Below, piece after piece: positions 19,040-30,027 of a stretch of 64,000 nt of DNA (position 1 is its first letter; each line of letters begins with the position of its first letter). Made by a program: the position numbers and the translations under genes. Source of the stretch: an uncultured SAR116 cluster alpha proteobacterium (GTDB taxonomy: Bacteria; Pseudomonadota; Alphaproteobacteria; Puniceispirillales; Marisalimonadaceae); contig CACNGC010000002.1 in NCBI GenBank assembly GCA_902619805.1, positions 202,678 through 266,677 on the forward strand, read 5' to 3'. The notes below the pieces were generated by a model that saw only the letters and a list, made by a program, of their open reading frames with translations, made no database searches and had not been told where the DNA came from.

Positions 19040-19633
19040 TTATTTTTGATTCAAACCTGGTATCCATAATACATCCTTTAATCCATATTCGTTTAAAACT
19101 CTGCATAATACAAATAATAAATCAGACAATCTATTCAAGTAAATTAAAGATTGTATATTTATATCTTCTATGCTTGAAAGTAAACTAGTGTCTCTTTCAG
19201 CTCTTCTAGCTATTGTTCTTGACTGGTGTAGTAAAGTAGAAGCTTCTGACCCACCTGGTAAAATGAAAGAATTAAGAGGTTTTAATGACTTATTATAATA
19301 GTCTATTTTATTTTCTATTTTATCAATTTGTCCCTTTTTAATTCTAAGTGCTGGATACTTTTCTTTTTCTTTCGATATTGGTGTTGCTAAATCTGCACCT
19401 AAATCAAATAAATCATTCTGAATTTCTCTGATTAAATTTTTAATTTCAATATGAAGTAAGTTTGAATTTTCTTTGTTTAAGCAAAAGTATACCATTCCCA
19501 AGGAGGAATTTAATTCATCAACTGAACCATATGCTTGTGGTCTAGGTGAGTGCTTTGGAACTCTTGTTCCATCGGTTAACCCAGTTGATCCATCGTCACC
19601 CGTTCGTGTATAAATTTTATTTAATTTAACCAT
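19040..19633 (-). CDS. pduO: PduO-type cob(I)alamin adenosyltransferase
   Basis: A 197-residue PduO/MMAB-type ATP:cob(I)alamin adenosyltransferase, forming adenosylcobalamin. The ATP-binding N-terminus is YTRTGDDGSTGLTDGTRVPKHS, followed by YGSVDELNSSLG; the C-terminal signature is LHQSRTIARRAERD and LNRLSDLLFVLCR. All are intact. Its presence fits with cobST in this window and implies use of B12. It overlaps the upstream small membrane gene by 8 bases, suggesting coupled translation. Confidence 0.94.
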   Translation of the reverse strand: MVKLNKIYTRTGDDGSTGLTDGTRVPKHSPRPQAYGSVDELNSSLGMVYFCLNKENSNLLHIEIKNLIREIQNDLFDLGADLATPISKEKEKYPALRIKKGQIDKIENKIDYYNKSLKPLNSFILPGGSEASTLLHQSRTIARRAERDTSLLSSIEDINIQSLIYLNRLSDLLFVLCRVLNEYGLKDVLWIPGLNQK

Positions 19634-19829
19634 TGTAATATCTCTTATATATTAATAAGCATATAAAAATTAATATTGCTATCGCTTGAAAAATTATTCT
19701 GTATCTCATTAAAATATTGCTATGTGACTTGTTGTATTCTCCACCTCTAGCCATTGTTATCAAGCCCCAGGCAAGAATAACAACCACTAATATCATAGAA
19801 AGAAATAAAGTAATGTTTAACCAATCCAT
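19626..19829 (-). CDS. Small two-helix membrane protein (HIG1/twin-transmembrane type)
   Basis: A 67-residue protein with two hydrophobic helices (WLNITLFLSMILVVVILAWGLITMARGGEY and IIFQAIAILIFICLLIY) joined by a short polar loop containing a conserved-looking RGGEYNKSHSN...RYR. Alphaproteobacteria carry small HIG1-like twin-helix proteins at this position, between folD/yggT and the adenosyltransferase. Function is not established; a respiratory-complex role is suggested only by the HIG1 likeness. Its ATG touches the folD stop. Confidence 0.78.
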   Translation of the reverse strand: MDWLNITLFLSMILVVVILAWGLITMARGGEYNKSHSNILMRYRIIFQAIAILIFICLLIYKRYYNG

Positions 19830-20749
19830 TATAAAATTCCTTCTAAGACGTTAATAAAATCATTTTTTTTATTAATATAGGCGGCCTTAACAGTATTATG
19901 CATTAAGCATGCAATTGTCATTGGCCCAACTCCTCCGGGAACGGGGGTAATTTTTTTGGCAATTTTTAAAACTTTTTCAAATTTGACATCACCAACAAGT
20001 ACTCCCTTATTACTAGAATTATCATTATTTTTAGATTCTAATCTATTAATTCCAACATCTATTACAATCGCGCCTGGTTTAATAAATTTTTCATCAATCA
20101 TTTCAGGAATACCCACCGCTACAATTAAGATGTCTGCTTTTCTAGTATATTCTTCAATGTTTTTGCTTTTTGAATGAGTTATTGTCACTGAGCAGTCTGA
20201 AGATAGTAAGAGTGAAGCCATTGGTTTTCCAACAATGTTTGATCTCCCAATTATAACAGCGTTTTTCCCTTTTATATCTTCAATTTCCTGCTTCAACATA
20301 TAAAGACAGCCTAAGGGTGTGCATGGAATAAATTTTGGGTCCCCCATGAAAAGTTTACCAAAATTTTTTGGGTGAAATCCATCAACATCTTTTAATGGAC
20401 TAATCAAATCAATGATCTTCTTTTCTGAAATATGTTTTGGAAGTGGAAGCTGAACAAGAATTCCATCCACATTTTGATCTTTATTTAGTATTGAGATATG
20501 CTTTATTAATTCATCTTCTGTAATATCAGAACTAAGTAAGATTTCTCTAGTTTCTATATCAATTTTTTTGGCTACCAAGATTTTATTTTTTACGTATATT
20601 TTACTTGCGGGATTGTCCCCAACTAGTATGACAGTAAGGCATGGCTTACGATTAAAATTATGTAAAAATTCTTTGCTTAGAGGGTGAATTTCTTTTAACA
20701 GTTTTTCAGCATACATTTTTCCATCAATTATTTTATTTATAATCGTCAT
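19829..20749 (-). CDS. folD: Bifunctional methylenetetrahydrofolate dehydrogenase/cyclohydrolase
   Basis: A 306-residue FolD, interconverting 5,10-methylene-, methenyl- and 10-formyl-tetrahydrofolate. Seen are the catalytic YVKNK motif in ASKIYVKNKILVAKK, the GILVQLPLPKHI motif, DVDGFHPKNFGKL, the NADP site IGRSNIVGKPMASLL, and the terminal VTPVPGGVGPMTIACLM. It ends at the start codon of the small membrane gene and follows yggT by 8 bases. Confidence 0.97.
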   Translation of the reverse strand: MTIINKIIDGKMYAEKLLKEIHPLSKEFLHNFNRKPCLTVILVGDNPASKIYVKNKILVAKKIDIETREILLSSDITEDELIKHISILNKDQNVDGILVQLPLPKHISEKKIIDLISPLKDVDGFHPKNFGKLFMGDPKFIPCTPLGCLYMLKQEIEDIKGKNAVIIGRSNIVGKPMASLLLSSDCSVTITHSKSKNIEEYTRKADILIVAVGIPEMIDEKFIKPGAIVIDVGINRLESKNNDNSSNKGVLVGDVKFEKVLKIAKKITPVPGGVGPMTIACLMHNTVKAAYINKKNDFINVLEGIL

Positions 20750-20757
20750 TAATTAAT

Positions 20758-21042
20758 TTATAATCCTAATCTATAATCTTGAATTAAGTTTTTTAAAAAG
20801 CTCAATAAAAGAATAACAATTACAGGAGATAAATCTATTCCTGAAAGTGATGGTATATACTGTCTAATTTTTCCTAATAAAGGTTCGTGCAAAGATATTA
20901 ATGCTCTAAAAATTGTATTAATAATTTTGTTATAGCTATTAATCATTTGAAATTGGATTAGAAGACTCATTATAACATATACAAATAATGTATATAAATA
21001 GAGTGTTATAATTTCATTTATCAAGATCAAGAGAGCGTTCAT
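20758..21042 (-). CDS. YggT family membrane protein
   Basis: A 94-residue protein with two hydrophobic segments and the YggT pattern: IITLYLYTLFVYVIMSLLIQF, then FRALISLHEPLLGKIRQYIPSLSGIDLSPVIVILLL. Such proteins are associated with cell-envelope integrity and division in other bacteria. First gene of the leftward unit that includes folD; divergent from ynjB, with a 10-bp inverted repeat in the 113-base space between. Confidence 0.88.
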   Translation of the reverse strand: MNALLILINEIITLYLYTLFVYVIMSLLIQFQMINSYNKIINTIFRALISLHEPLLGKIRQYIPSLSGIDLSPVIVILLLSFLKNLIQDYRLGL

Positions 21043-21090
21043 AATTACATAACTATTTATATGTTGAGTATTTTGGAGATAATAACTATC

Positions 21091-21117
21091 ATTGATATTA
21101 ATATATCTAATATCAAT
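21091..21117. promoter_or_regulatory. Perfect 10-bp inverted repeat, candidate operator between yggT and ynjB
   Basis: ATTGATATTA and its exact reverse complement TAATATCAAT are separated by 7 bases (atatatc), 39 bases before the ynjB ATG. The symmetry and position between divergent genes suit a dimeric repressor site; there is no T-run after it, so a terminator is unlikely. In AT-rich DNA a chance palindrome is possible, but 10 perfect pairs including two G-C pairs is notable. Confidence 0.45.
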
Positions 21118-21155
21118 ATTTGTCTATTCAAGAACAAACTTTGAGGTAAATCTAA

Positions 21156-22400
21156 ATGTATTTAAAATTAGCAGATAATTTAGCTAAAATAGTTTTAAGG
21201 TGTTTTTTTATTAGTGTTTTTTTTATAATTAGTACTTACACTAATGCCACAGAAAAAAAGAATGATTGGGACATAAAAGCTAACAGAGTTTCTGGGCAAA
21301 CAATTTTTTTTCATGCATGGGGTGGCGCCAAGAATATTAACTCATATATCAAATGGGCTTCAGATAAAGTTAAAAAAAGATATAACATAACAGTTAAACA
21401 CGTAAAAGTAACTGATACTGCTAATGTAGTAGCAAGAATTTTATCAGAAAAAAATGTTAAAAAAGACAATAATGGTGCTGTCGACTTATTATGGATTAAT
21501 GGAGAAAATTTTTCAGTTATGAAGAAAAATAATATGCTTTTTTCTGAAAATTGGATTAGAGACTTACCAAATTCTAAGTATTTAGATTTTGAAAATAACC
21601 CTAGTTTGTTAAATGATTTTGGAGTTCCCACAGAAGGTATGGAAATGCCTTGGGGAGTATCACAGTTAAATTTTTATTACGATAGTAAATACATTAAATC
21701 ACCTCCAAGATCAGCATCTGAATTAAAAGATTATATAATCAGAAACAAGGGTAGGTTTACTTTTCCTCAGCCACCAGATTTTACGGGGACTAGTTTTTTA
21801 AAACAAATTTTAATTGAGTTGATAGATAATAAAAGCTTGTTGAAATCAGAGTATATTATTAATAAACACAAAGATGCTCTTAGCCCATTATGGAAATGGT
21901 TAGATAAGACAACTCCATATTTGTGGAGAGAAGGCAAAATTTACCCCCCTAATTATTTAGCTTTAACAGAATTAGTTGCAGAAAGAGAAATTGACATTGG
22001 AATGGCCTTTAATATAGCACACGCTTCAAATGCAATTTCTGAAGGAAAGTTACCTAACACTATAAGAAGTTTCATACACAAAGATGGAACTCTTGCTAAC
22101 GTCCATTTTCTAGCAATTCCATATAACTCTGATAAAAAAACTGCTGCTAAAATCTTTGTCAATTTCCTTATATCACCGGAAGCTCAATTAAAAAAACAAG
22201 ACAAGACCTTTTGGGGTGACCCAAGTGTTATTTCAGTAGCAAAATTAGATAAAAATTGGAAAAATAAATTTACTTCTCTTCCAAGAGGTCTTGCAACACT
22301 TTCAAATGAAGAGTTAACAATGAAACTGGAGGAGCCACATCCCTCCTGGGTTAAAATCATAGAAGAAGGGTGGATAGAAAAATATGGCTCAAATAATTAG
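21156..22400 (+). CDS. ynjB: YnjB-family ABC transporter substrate-binding protein
   Basis: A 414-residue periplasmic binding protein strongly resembling the uncharacterised E. coli YnjB (COG4134). An N-terminal signal (CFFISVFFIISTYTNA) is followed by RVSGQTIFFHAWGGAKNINSYIKWAS, DLLWINGENFSVMKKNN, FPQPPDFTGTSFLKQ, TPYLWREGKIYPP, and the C-terminal LISPEAQLKKQDKTFWGDPSV. These correspond segment by segment to YnjB. The ligand is unknown. The permease gene starts 7 bases downstream. No ATPase gene accompanies the pair, unlike E. coli ynjBCD. Confidence 0.93.
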   Translation: MYLKLADNLAKIVLRCFFISVFFIISTYTNATEKKNDWDIKANRVSGQTIFFHAWGGAKNINSYIKWASDKVKKRYNITVKHVKVTDTANVVARILSEKNVKKDNNGAVDLLWINGENFSVMKKNNMLFSENWIRDLPNSKYLDFENNPSLLNDFGVPTEGMEMPWGVSQLNFYYDSKYIKSPPRSASELKDYIIRNKGRFTFPQPPDFTGTSFLKQILIELIDNKSLLKSEYIINKHKDALSPLWKWLDKTTPYLWREGKIYPPNYLALTELVAEREIDIGMAFNIAHASNAISEGKLPNTIRSFIHKDGTLANVHFLAIPYNSDKKTAAKIFVNFLISPEAQLKKQDKTFWGDPSVISVAKLDKNWKNKFTSLPRGLATLSNEELTMKLEEPHPSWVKIIEEGWIEKYGSNN

Positions 22401-22407
22401 GTCATAA

Positions 22408-24093
22408 ATGGTAAATAAGTTTTGCCGGCTCCTTTCCAAAGTTTCAATAGTCTTTATTGGAATAATTATCACTCTACCCATATTGTTTGGTTTTTTAGGC
22501 TTTTTTTTACCATCATTTAATTATTTACCAACTTTAGGAAAAGGTGAACTTAGCTTAAATTATTTTTATATATCAATGAATATTCCAGGGATATCTAAGT
22601 CAATATTATTGTCGATATTTACTGGTTTAGTTTCAACTGCTTTAGCGTTATTTTTTTCTCAAGTTATTCTTTTATATTTTTTTAAAAATAAATTTTATAA
22701 TTATCTAAAAATCATCATATCACCTTTAATTGCTCTACCGCATATTACAATGGCTATTGGTTTAATTTTTCTTTTGTCTCCAAGTGGATTATTATTAAGG
22801 TCTGTTTCACCTTGGTTAACAGGTTTTGATAGACCTCCAAACTCTTATTTATTTCCAGATGAATATGGTTTTTTTTTAATATTAGGCCTTATTTTAAAAG
22901 AAATTCCATTCCTAATCTTGGTGTCTTTATCAGCTTTGAGAGAGTTTTCTTCATCGAAATTTTTTGATATGGGCAAATCACTTCAGCATTCGAGTTTTTC
23001 TACTTGGTTTATATTAATATTTCCAATCATTTACAAAAAAATTAGACTTGTTATATTTATAATCATTGCATTTTCGTCATCAGTGGTTGATATGTCTTTA
23101 CTTTTGGCACCATCAACTCCTTCCACTTTATCAGTACGAATTTTGCAAATCTTTCAATCTTCAGATATAGATTCATTCTTCATAGCTTCAAATTTATCTC
23201 TAATTCAATTATTTATAATTATAATTTTACTTATAGTTTGGATTTTTTTTGAGAAAATAATTAAATTAAAATTCTTTTATATTTTTTTTATAAAAATCAC
23301 TTCATTTAAATTAGAATTTTTGAAAATTACTATTTTATGTTTTAATATAATTTTATTTTTATTATCTTTTATGGGTATAATTTGTTCTATTTTGTGGGGA
23401 TTTAGTGAAAATTGGTACTTTCCAAATTTTTTTCCAAATGATTTAAACATAGAAAATTTTTTAAATTTTTATTATCAGAATAAATCATTGATTTTAATTT
23501 CTATTTTTATTCCTTTGATGGTTTCATTACTGTCTATATCGTTGATAATTTTGTGGGTTGAATTATTAGACTATTTAAAAATAACAAAAACTCAATTTGA
23601 ATGGATTATATTTACTCCTTTATTTATTCCCCAAATTTCTTTTTTAATTGGAATACAGAGTTTTATAATATTTTTTAATTTTAGTAGTTTCTTAATACCA
23701 CTTATATTTGTTCAATTATTTTATGTCTTACCATATTGTTTTATCATACTTGCTCCAGCTATGAGAGAAGTTAAAACTGATTATATAAAAGTAGCTTCTA
23801 GTCTAGGAAAAAACAGAATAGTTAGGTTGTTTAAGATAAAAATACCACTAGTCTTACCTTCTCTAATGACTTCATTCGCTATAGGCATGATAGTTTCTTT
23901 TGCTTTGTACGTACCTGTTTATTTTATAGGAGCGGGCAGAGTTACAACTTTGACGGTCGAGGCTCTAAATTTAGCTTTGAGTGGTTCTAAAGAAGATCTG
24001 GGCATTGCAACATTTTTCCAAATATTGTTTCCAACCTTATTATTTTTCACTGTTGCCTTCATAAATAGAAAAACTATGAAGTGGCAAATTTAA
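22408..24093 (+). CDS. ynjC: YnjC-family ABC transporter permease (two fused domains)
   Basis: A 561-residue inner-membrane permease with two tandem ABC permease domains of about six helices each, like E. coli YnjC (511 residues). Each half has an EAA-type cytoplasmic loop: FDMGKSLQHSSFSTWFILIFPIIYKKIR in the first and IKVASSLGKNRIVRLFKIKIPLVLPS in the second. The fused design means one polypeptide forms the whole channel. It needs an ATPase (YnjD in E. coli), which is not next to it here. Confidence 0.9.
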   Translation: MVNKFCRLLSKVSIVFIGIIITLPILFGFLGFFLPSFNYLPTLGKGELSLNYFYISMNIPGISKSILLSIFTGLVSTALALFFSQVILLYFFKNKFYNYLKIIISPLIALPHITMAIGLIFLLSPSGLLLRSVSPWLTGFDRPPNSYLFPDEYGFFLILGLILKEIPFLILVSLSALREFSSSKFFDMGKSLQHSSFSTWFILIFPIIYKKIRLVIFIIIAFSSSVVDMSLLLAPSTPSTLSVRILQIFQSSDIDSFFIASNLSLIQLFIIIILLIVWIFFEKIIKLKFFYIFFIKITSFKLEFLKITILCFNIILFLLSFMGIICSILWGFSENWYFPNFFPNDLNIENFLNFYYQNKSLILISIFIPLMVSLLSISLIILWVELLDYLKITKTQFEWIIFTPLFIPQISFLIGIQSFIIFFNFSSFLIPLIFVQLFYVLPYCFIILAPAMREVKTDYIKVASSLGKNRIVRLFKIKIPLVLPSLMTSFAIGMIVSFALYVPVYFIGAGRVTTLTVEALNLALSGSKEDLGIATFFQILFPTLLFFTVAFINRKTMKWQI

Positions 24094-24100
24094 TTTTAAC

Positions 24101-24124
24101 TAGATTACTTGATAAGCTAATCTA
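24101..24124 (+). other. Hairpin between ynjC and the DJ-1-like gene
   Basis: TAGATTA and TAATCTA form a 7-bp stem with possible inner CTT/AAG pairs, 7 bases after the ynjC stop. No T-tract follows, so it is not a standard terminator. It may mark an mRNA 3' end or be chance. Confidence 0.3.
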
Positions 24125-24165
24125 AATCTTCTATAGAATTTAAAACAAAAAATTAGGAGTGCATT

Positions 24166-24723
24166 TTGTCTAATACATCAGCGTTTAAAGGTAAAAAAAT
24201 TGCTGTGATGGTAGCAAGTGGTTTTAATGAAGAACAATTTTTAATAATACAGAAAACAATTTTAGCTGCTGAAGGTTCTTACACTATAATTTCTCGAGAT
24301 ATTGGAACGACTAATGGTTGGGCATCAGAGAAATGGGGATTATCTTATCCTGTTGATCAACCAGTTTCTGAGACATTGGCTATAGATTTTGATGCTTTAA
24401 TTGTGCCAGGTGGAGCAAATCAAATTGAAACTTTGAGCAATGACCTTCATGTAAGAAGAATTTTAAGGGCTTTTCTAAGAGAAAACGAACCAGTTGCTCT
24501 AGCGGGTGTTTCTACAAGTTTACTTACAACTATAGATGCTGCGAAAGGCAGAAAAGTTGCCGCATCAGATGCGGATAGTGCTCTTTTAATTGCCGCTGGT
24601 GCAGAAATTATTGATAAACCAACGGTTAGAGATAATAATTTGATAAGCGCAACCAGCGGTGAGTCAGGTATTTCTGATCTTTTAGAAATGCTTGCGCAAG
24701 CTATAAAAGAAAATAATAAATAA
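24166..24723 (+). CDS. DJ-1/PfpI-fold protein lacking the nucleophilic cysteine
   Basis: A 185-residue class I glutamine-amidotransferase-like (DJ-1/PfpI) domain. It has IAVMVASGFNEEQFLIIQKTI, FDALIVPGGANQIETL and EPVALAGVSTSLL. In DJ-1/PfpI enzymes the nucleophile elbow contains Cys (often A-x-C-H-G); here that region reads AGVST, so the thiol is missing. It most resembles the stand-alone form of the C-terminal domain of large catalases, which also lacks the Cys. A chaperone or binding role is more likely than catalysis. The start is TTG, chosen by AGGAG 6 bases upstream. Confidence 0.8.
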   Translation: MSNTSAFKGKKIAVMVASGFNEEQFLIIQKTILAAEGSYTIISRDIGTTNGWASEKWGLSYPVDQPVSETLAIDFDALIVPGGANQIETLSNDLHVRRILRAFLRENEPVALAGVSTSLLTTIDAAKGRKVAASDADSALLIAAGAEIIDKPTVRDNNLISATSGESGISDLLEMLAQAIKENNK

Positions 24724-24736
24724 AAAAGGATGTGAA

Positions 24737-24928
24737 ATGGGGCAAATGAATAAAATTAGTCCTTGTATTGGAGTTTGCTCAATTGATCCTAAAAGTAATT
24801 TATGTTTAGGATGTCTTCGTTCTTCTGACGAGATTGCTATTTGGCCACAGATAGATAATAAAAAGGCCTTAGAGATTATGAAAGAAATTAAAAACAGATC
24901 TCATAACAAATTTAATTCTAATTTATAG
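24737..24928 (+). CDS. DUF1289 small cysteine-rich protein
   Basis: A 63-residue DUF1289 protein. The motif SPCIGVCSIDPKSNLCLGCLRSSDEIAIW has four cysteines in the family's CxxxC...CxGC spacing and the W that follows; it probably binds a metal or Fe-S centre. Function is unknown. AAGGAT precedes the ATG. It lies between the DJ-1-like gene and aspS, on the same strand with short gaps. Confidence 0.88.
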   Translation: MGQMNKISPCIGVCSIDPKSNLCLGCLRSSDEIAIWPQIDNKKALEIMKEIKNRSHNKFNSNL

Positions 24929-24938
24929 GAATTTTTAA

Positions 24939-26708
24939 ATGCATAAATACAGAACACATAAATGTAATGAATTAAGAATTGAAAACGTGAACGACCAGGT
25001 AAAGTTATCAGGCTGGGTTCATAGAAAAAGGGATCATGGACAACTAATATTCATAGACCTTAGAGATCATTATGGATTAACTCAAGTCGTTGTTGATTCA
25101 TCAAATAAGAATTTTTCTATTTTTGAAAGTTTGCCTTTAGAAAGTGTAATAACTATTTCAGGAAATGTTGTGGAACGATCTGATGAAACTATCAATGATA
25201 ATTTACCAACAGGTAGAATAGAAATTAATTTGTCTGACTTGGAAATTATTTCACAATCAAAAGCATTACCTTTGCAAGTTAATTCAGATGAAGATTATGG
25301 TGAAGAAACTAGATTGAAATTCAGATATTTAGATCTAAGAAGAAGTAGGCCTCATGAAAATATTGTTTTAAGATCTAATGTTATTCAAACTATTAGAAAT
25401 AAAATGTTAGAGTTAGGATTTTTAGAATTTCAAACACCAATTTTAACTGCTTCTAGTCCAGAAGGTGCAAGAGATTTTTTAGTTCCCTCTAGACTTAATA
25501 AAGGGAAGTTTTATGCATTGCCACAAGCTCCTCAGCAATTTAAACAACTCATAATGGTGTCTGGTTTTGATAAATATTTTCAAATAGCGCCATGTTTTAG
25601 GGATGAAGATAGTAGAGCTGACAGATCGCCTGGAGAATTTTATCAGCTTGATTTAGAAATGTCATATGTTGAACAAGAAGACGTTTTTCAAGCTGTAGAG
25701 CCCGTGATTAAAGAAGTTTTTAAAAAATATTCAGACAAAAGCATTGATGAGATTTTCCCAAAAATTACTTATAAAGATTCAATGTTGAAATATGGAAATG
25801 ACAAACCTGACTTGAGATTTGCTCTTGAGATTCAAGATGTAACAGAAATTTTTAGAAATTCTGGTTTTACTATTTTTGCAAAATCAATTAAAAATGGATC
25901 TGTAGTAAGAGCTGTTCCTGGTCCAAATTGTGGTTCACGCTCAGTTGCTGATAGAATGAATAGTTGGGCCCAAGGAGAGGGTGCGCCTGGAATGGGATAT
26001 ATTATTTTTAGTGAAAACTCTGCTAAAGGACCAATTGCAAATGCATTGGGAATTGAAAAATCTCTTGAAATGAAGACCTTATTTAACCTTAATGATGGAG
26101 ATGCTCTGTTCTTTTCTTGTGCATCAGAAAGTGAAGCAGCAAATTTAGCAGGGAAAGCTAGAGTAAAAATTGCAACAGATAGAGAATTAATTGAAAAAAA
26201 TATATTTAAATTTTGTTGGATTGTAGATTATCCTATGTTTGAAAAAGACGAAAATACTGGCAAAATAGAATTTTCTCATAATCCTTTTTCTATGCCACAA
26301 GGTGGTATGGAAGCATTGTTGAATGAAAATCCATTAGACATTCTTGCATATCAATATGATTTAGTTTGCAATGGAATTGAACTTTCATCTGGTGCTATAA
26401 GAAATCATGTCCCAGAAATAATGTATAAAGCTTTTGAGATTGCAGGTCATAAATCTGAGGCTGTTGACAACAAATTTCCAGCCATGATTAATGCTTTTAA
26501 ATTTGGTGCACCTCCTCATGGAGGTATAGCTCCAGGTATTGATCGAATTGTAATGTTATTAGCTGATGAACCAAATATAAGAGAAGTAATTTTATTTCCA
26601 ATGACTGGTAAAGCAGAAGATTTGATGATGAACGCTCCAAACGAAATAAATGATCTTCAAATTAAGGAATTAGGCATTAAACTAGACAAAAAAACTAAAC
26701 TCAATTAA
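24939..26708 (+). CDS. aspS: Aspartyl-tRNA synthetase
   Basis: A 589-residue class II synthetase charging tRNA with aspartate. An OB-fold anticodon domain comes first ([21 protein letters not shown]). Motif 2 is [24 protein letters not shown]; the bacterial GAD insertion domain lies between about residues 290 and 420; motif 3 is [14 protein letters not shown]. Length is normal for bacterial AspRS. Whether it also charges tRNA-Asn, as many alphaproteobacterial enzymes do, cannot be decided here. It overlaps the ctaA end by 8 bases. Confidence 0.97.
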   Translation: MHKYRTHKCNELRIENVNDQVKLSGWVHRKRDHGQLIFIDLRDHYGLTQVVVDSSNKNFSIFESLPLESVITISGNVVERSDETINDNLPTGRIEINLSDLEIISQSKALPLQVNSDEDYGEETRLKFRYLDLRRSRPHENIVLRSNVIQTIRNKMLELGFLEFQTPILTASSPEGARDFLVPSRLNKGKFYALPQAPQQFKQLIMVSGFDKYFQIAPCFRDEDSRADRSPGEFYQLDLEMSYVEQEDVFQAVEPVIKEVFKKYSDKSIDEIFPKITYKDSMLKYGNDKPDLRFALEIQDVTEIFRNSGFTIFAKSIKNGSVVRAVPGPNCGSRSVADRMNSWAQGEGAPGMGYIIFSENSAKGPIANALGIEKSLEMKTLFNLNDGDALFFSCASESEAANLAGKARVKIATDRELIEKNIFKFCWIVDYPMFEKDENTGKIEFSHNPFSMPQGGMEALLNENPLDILAYQYDLVCNGIELSSGAIRNHVPEIMYKAFEIAGHKSEAVDNKFPAMINAFKFGAPPHGGIAPGIDRIVMLLADEPNIREVILFPMTGKAEDLMMNAPNEINDLQIKELGIKLDKKTKLN

Positions 26709-27711
26709 TTTTTGTTCTATTTAATCTATGCATTATAATTGTAAGAGATATAAATAAAATAACAGCTCCAGTTTGATGAACTGCTCCTAAGAATATTGGA
26801 ACCATATTAATTAAGGTAAATATACCTAAGAAAAATTGGAAACATATTATTGCACTCATAAACAAGGAGTATTTCTTAACAATTCCATCACTACTTTGTG
26901 TAAAGTTTCTATAGCAATATATCAGTACGCAAATTGTAGTGAATAAAGCTACATGTCTGTGATGAAACTGAGCTGACGCAGGATTTTCAAATGGATCTAA
27001 AATACCATATTCACCATAATTTTCTGGAATCAATCTATACCCCATTAAAGGGTATTCGTTGTACATTAAACCAGCGTCCATTCCAGCAACAAATGCACCA
27101 GCAATAATCGTTGTAAATAAAAAACAAAAAATTATGAAACTGAAGTCTAATTTAATTTTAGAGTGACCATTCTTAAACTCCAATAAAGTCCAAATTAAAA
27201 GGAATAATATTAACAATGCATTAGATAAATGAACAGCCAAACGATATTGTGAGACGGTAGGATCATTTACGAGACCAGATTTTACCATCCACCAGCCTAT
27301 TATTGCTTGTAAACATCCTAAAAACAAAATAGCCAATAATTTTAATAAAATTGAATTGGGAATTTTATAAAAAAAATAAAAAATAATTAATGGAATAATA
27401 AAAACTATTCCAATTAACCTTCCCCACAATCTGTGAAAGTATTCCCAAAAAAATATTTTTTTGAATTCTATGATGCTCATTCCTTGATTTTTAAAAATAT
27501 ATTCTGGTGAACTCATATAAAGTGAGAATACTCTTTTCCATTCTTCATCGCTAATGGGAGGTAAGAACCCCCAAATTGGTCTCCATTCAACCATTGATAA
27601 ACCAGAGTCTGTCAATCTAGTAATACCACCAATTATGATCATTAATATTACCATTGAGATGGTAATATATAGCCATAGATTAATATATTTTTGATTTTGG
27701 AAAGAAGTCAT
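26701..27711 (-). CDS. ctaA: Heme A synthase (CtaA/COX15)
   Basis: A 336-residue polytopic membrane enzyme converting heme O to heme A for aa3-type cytochrome oxidase. Eight hydrophobic helices are visible. The heme-ligating histidine regions are [12 protein letters not shown] and [12 protein letters not shown]; the opening [19 protein letters not shown] and the later [14 protein letters not shown] are typical of the COX15-type found in Alphaproteobacteria. Convergent with aspS and divergent from groES. Confidence 0.95.
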   Translation of the reverse strand: MTSFQNQKYINLWLYITISMVILMIIIGGITRLTDSGLSMVEWRPIWGFLPPISDEEWKRVFSLYMSSPEYIFKNQGMSIIEFKKIFFWEYFHRLWGRLIGIVFIIPLIIFYFFYKIPNSILLKLLAILFLGCLQAIIGWWMVKSGLVNDPTVSQYRLAVHLSNALLILFLLIWTLLEFKNGHSKIKLDFSFIIFCFLFTTIIAGAFVAGMDAGLMYNEYPLMGYRLIPENYGEYGILDPFENPASAQFHHRHVALFTTICVLIYCYRNFTQSSDGIVKKYSLFMSAIICFQFFLGIFTLINMVPIFLGAVHQTGAVILFISLTIIMHRLNRTKIN

Positions 27712-27787
27712 TTATTTTAAATTTTTATTTATTAATATGTGAAGTTTTTTTATAAAAGCAATATTTTAAATAATTTTTTTATTTTAT

Positions 27788-27816
27788 CTTGAAAGTTCTT
27801 TTCAAGTACATTATTT
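27788..27816 (+). promoter_or_regulatory. Candidate heat-shock (RpoH-type) promoter of groES-groEL
   Basis: CTTGAAA is followed, 17 bases after CTTG, by CATTATTT, similar to the alphaproteobacterial RpoH pattern (CTTG, 17-18 bases, CYTATNT). It lies 62 bases before the groES ATG. The -35 box is also the left arm of an inverted repeat CTTGAAA/TTTCAAG. I see no CIRCE element in this gap. The promoter type is inferred from the pattern and from the gene. Confidence 0.5.
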
Positions 27817-27877
27817 AAGCTTCATCAATAATGTATTTATTGTTTAACTTTAACATTTTAAATAAGGGAGAAAAGGC

Positions 27878-28165
27878 ATGAAGTTTAGGCCACTTCACGA
27901 TAGAGTTGTTGTTGAACGTCTTGAAGCAGAGGAAAAAACAGCTAGTGGAATAATAATTCCGGATTCAGCACAGGAAAAGCCTATGCAAGGTAAGATTATT
28001 GCAGCGGGCTCTGGTGCACGTGACGAGACTGGAAAGATTCAACCTTTGGATGTAAAAGAAGGTGATGTTGTACTTTTTGGAAAATGGTCCGGTACGGAAG
28101 TTAAGCTTGATGGTAAAGATCTTTTGATCATGAAAGAAAGCGATATCATGGGAATAATGGGTTAA
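27878..28165 (+). CDS. groES: Co-chaperonin GroES
   Basis: A 95-residue GroES, the heptameric lid for GroEL. It begins [35 protein letters not shown], including the mobile loop, and ends in [24 protein letters not shown] lies before the ATG. groEL follows after 51 bases, so the two form the standard operon. Confidence 0.99.
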   Translation: MKFRPLHDRVVVERLEAEEKTASGIIIPDSAQEKPMQGKIIAAGSGARDETGKIQPLDVKEGDVVLFGKWSGTEVKLDGKDLLIMKESDIMGIMG

Positions 28166-28204
28166 TTATTCTCCTTAATAAATAATAATTACTTTATAAA
28201 TTGA

Positions 28205-29893
<1,689 letters not shown>

Positions 29894-29916
29894 TTCTGCT
29901 CTATTTTATTATTTTA

Positions 29917-29953
29917 ACACCTCTAGCTAAATTAGTTAGGGGTGTTTTTTTTG
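29917..29953 (+). terminator. Rho-independent terminator of groESL
   Basis: ACACCTCTAGCTAA and TTAGTTAGGGGTGT form a long stem (with G-U pairs) followed by eight Ts, about 25 bases after the groEL stop. This is the clearest intrinsic terminator in the window. Confidence 0.9.
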
Positions 29954-30027
29954 TTAATTATTTGATTATTTGTTGCTTAGTATTATTAACTCATATAGCA
30001 ATAAAAAACATTATTTGAAATTAAGTT

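Noticed and set aside
27712-27877. CIRCE operator before groES
   Set aside because: No TTAGCACTC-N9-GAGTGCTAA-like sequence is present in the gap.
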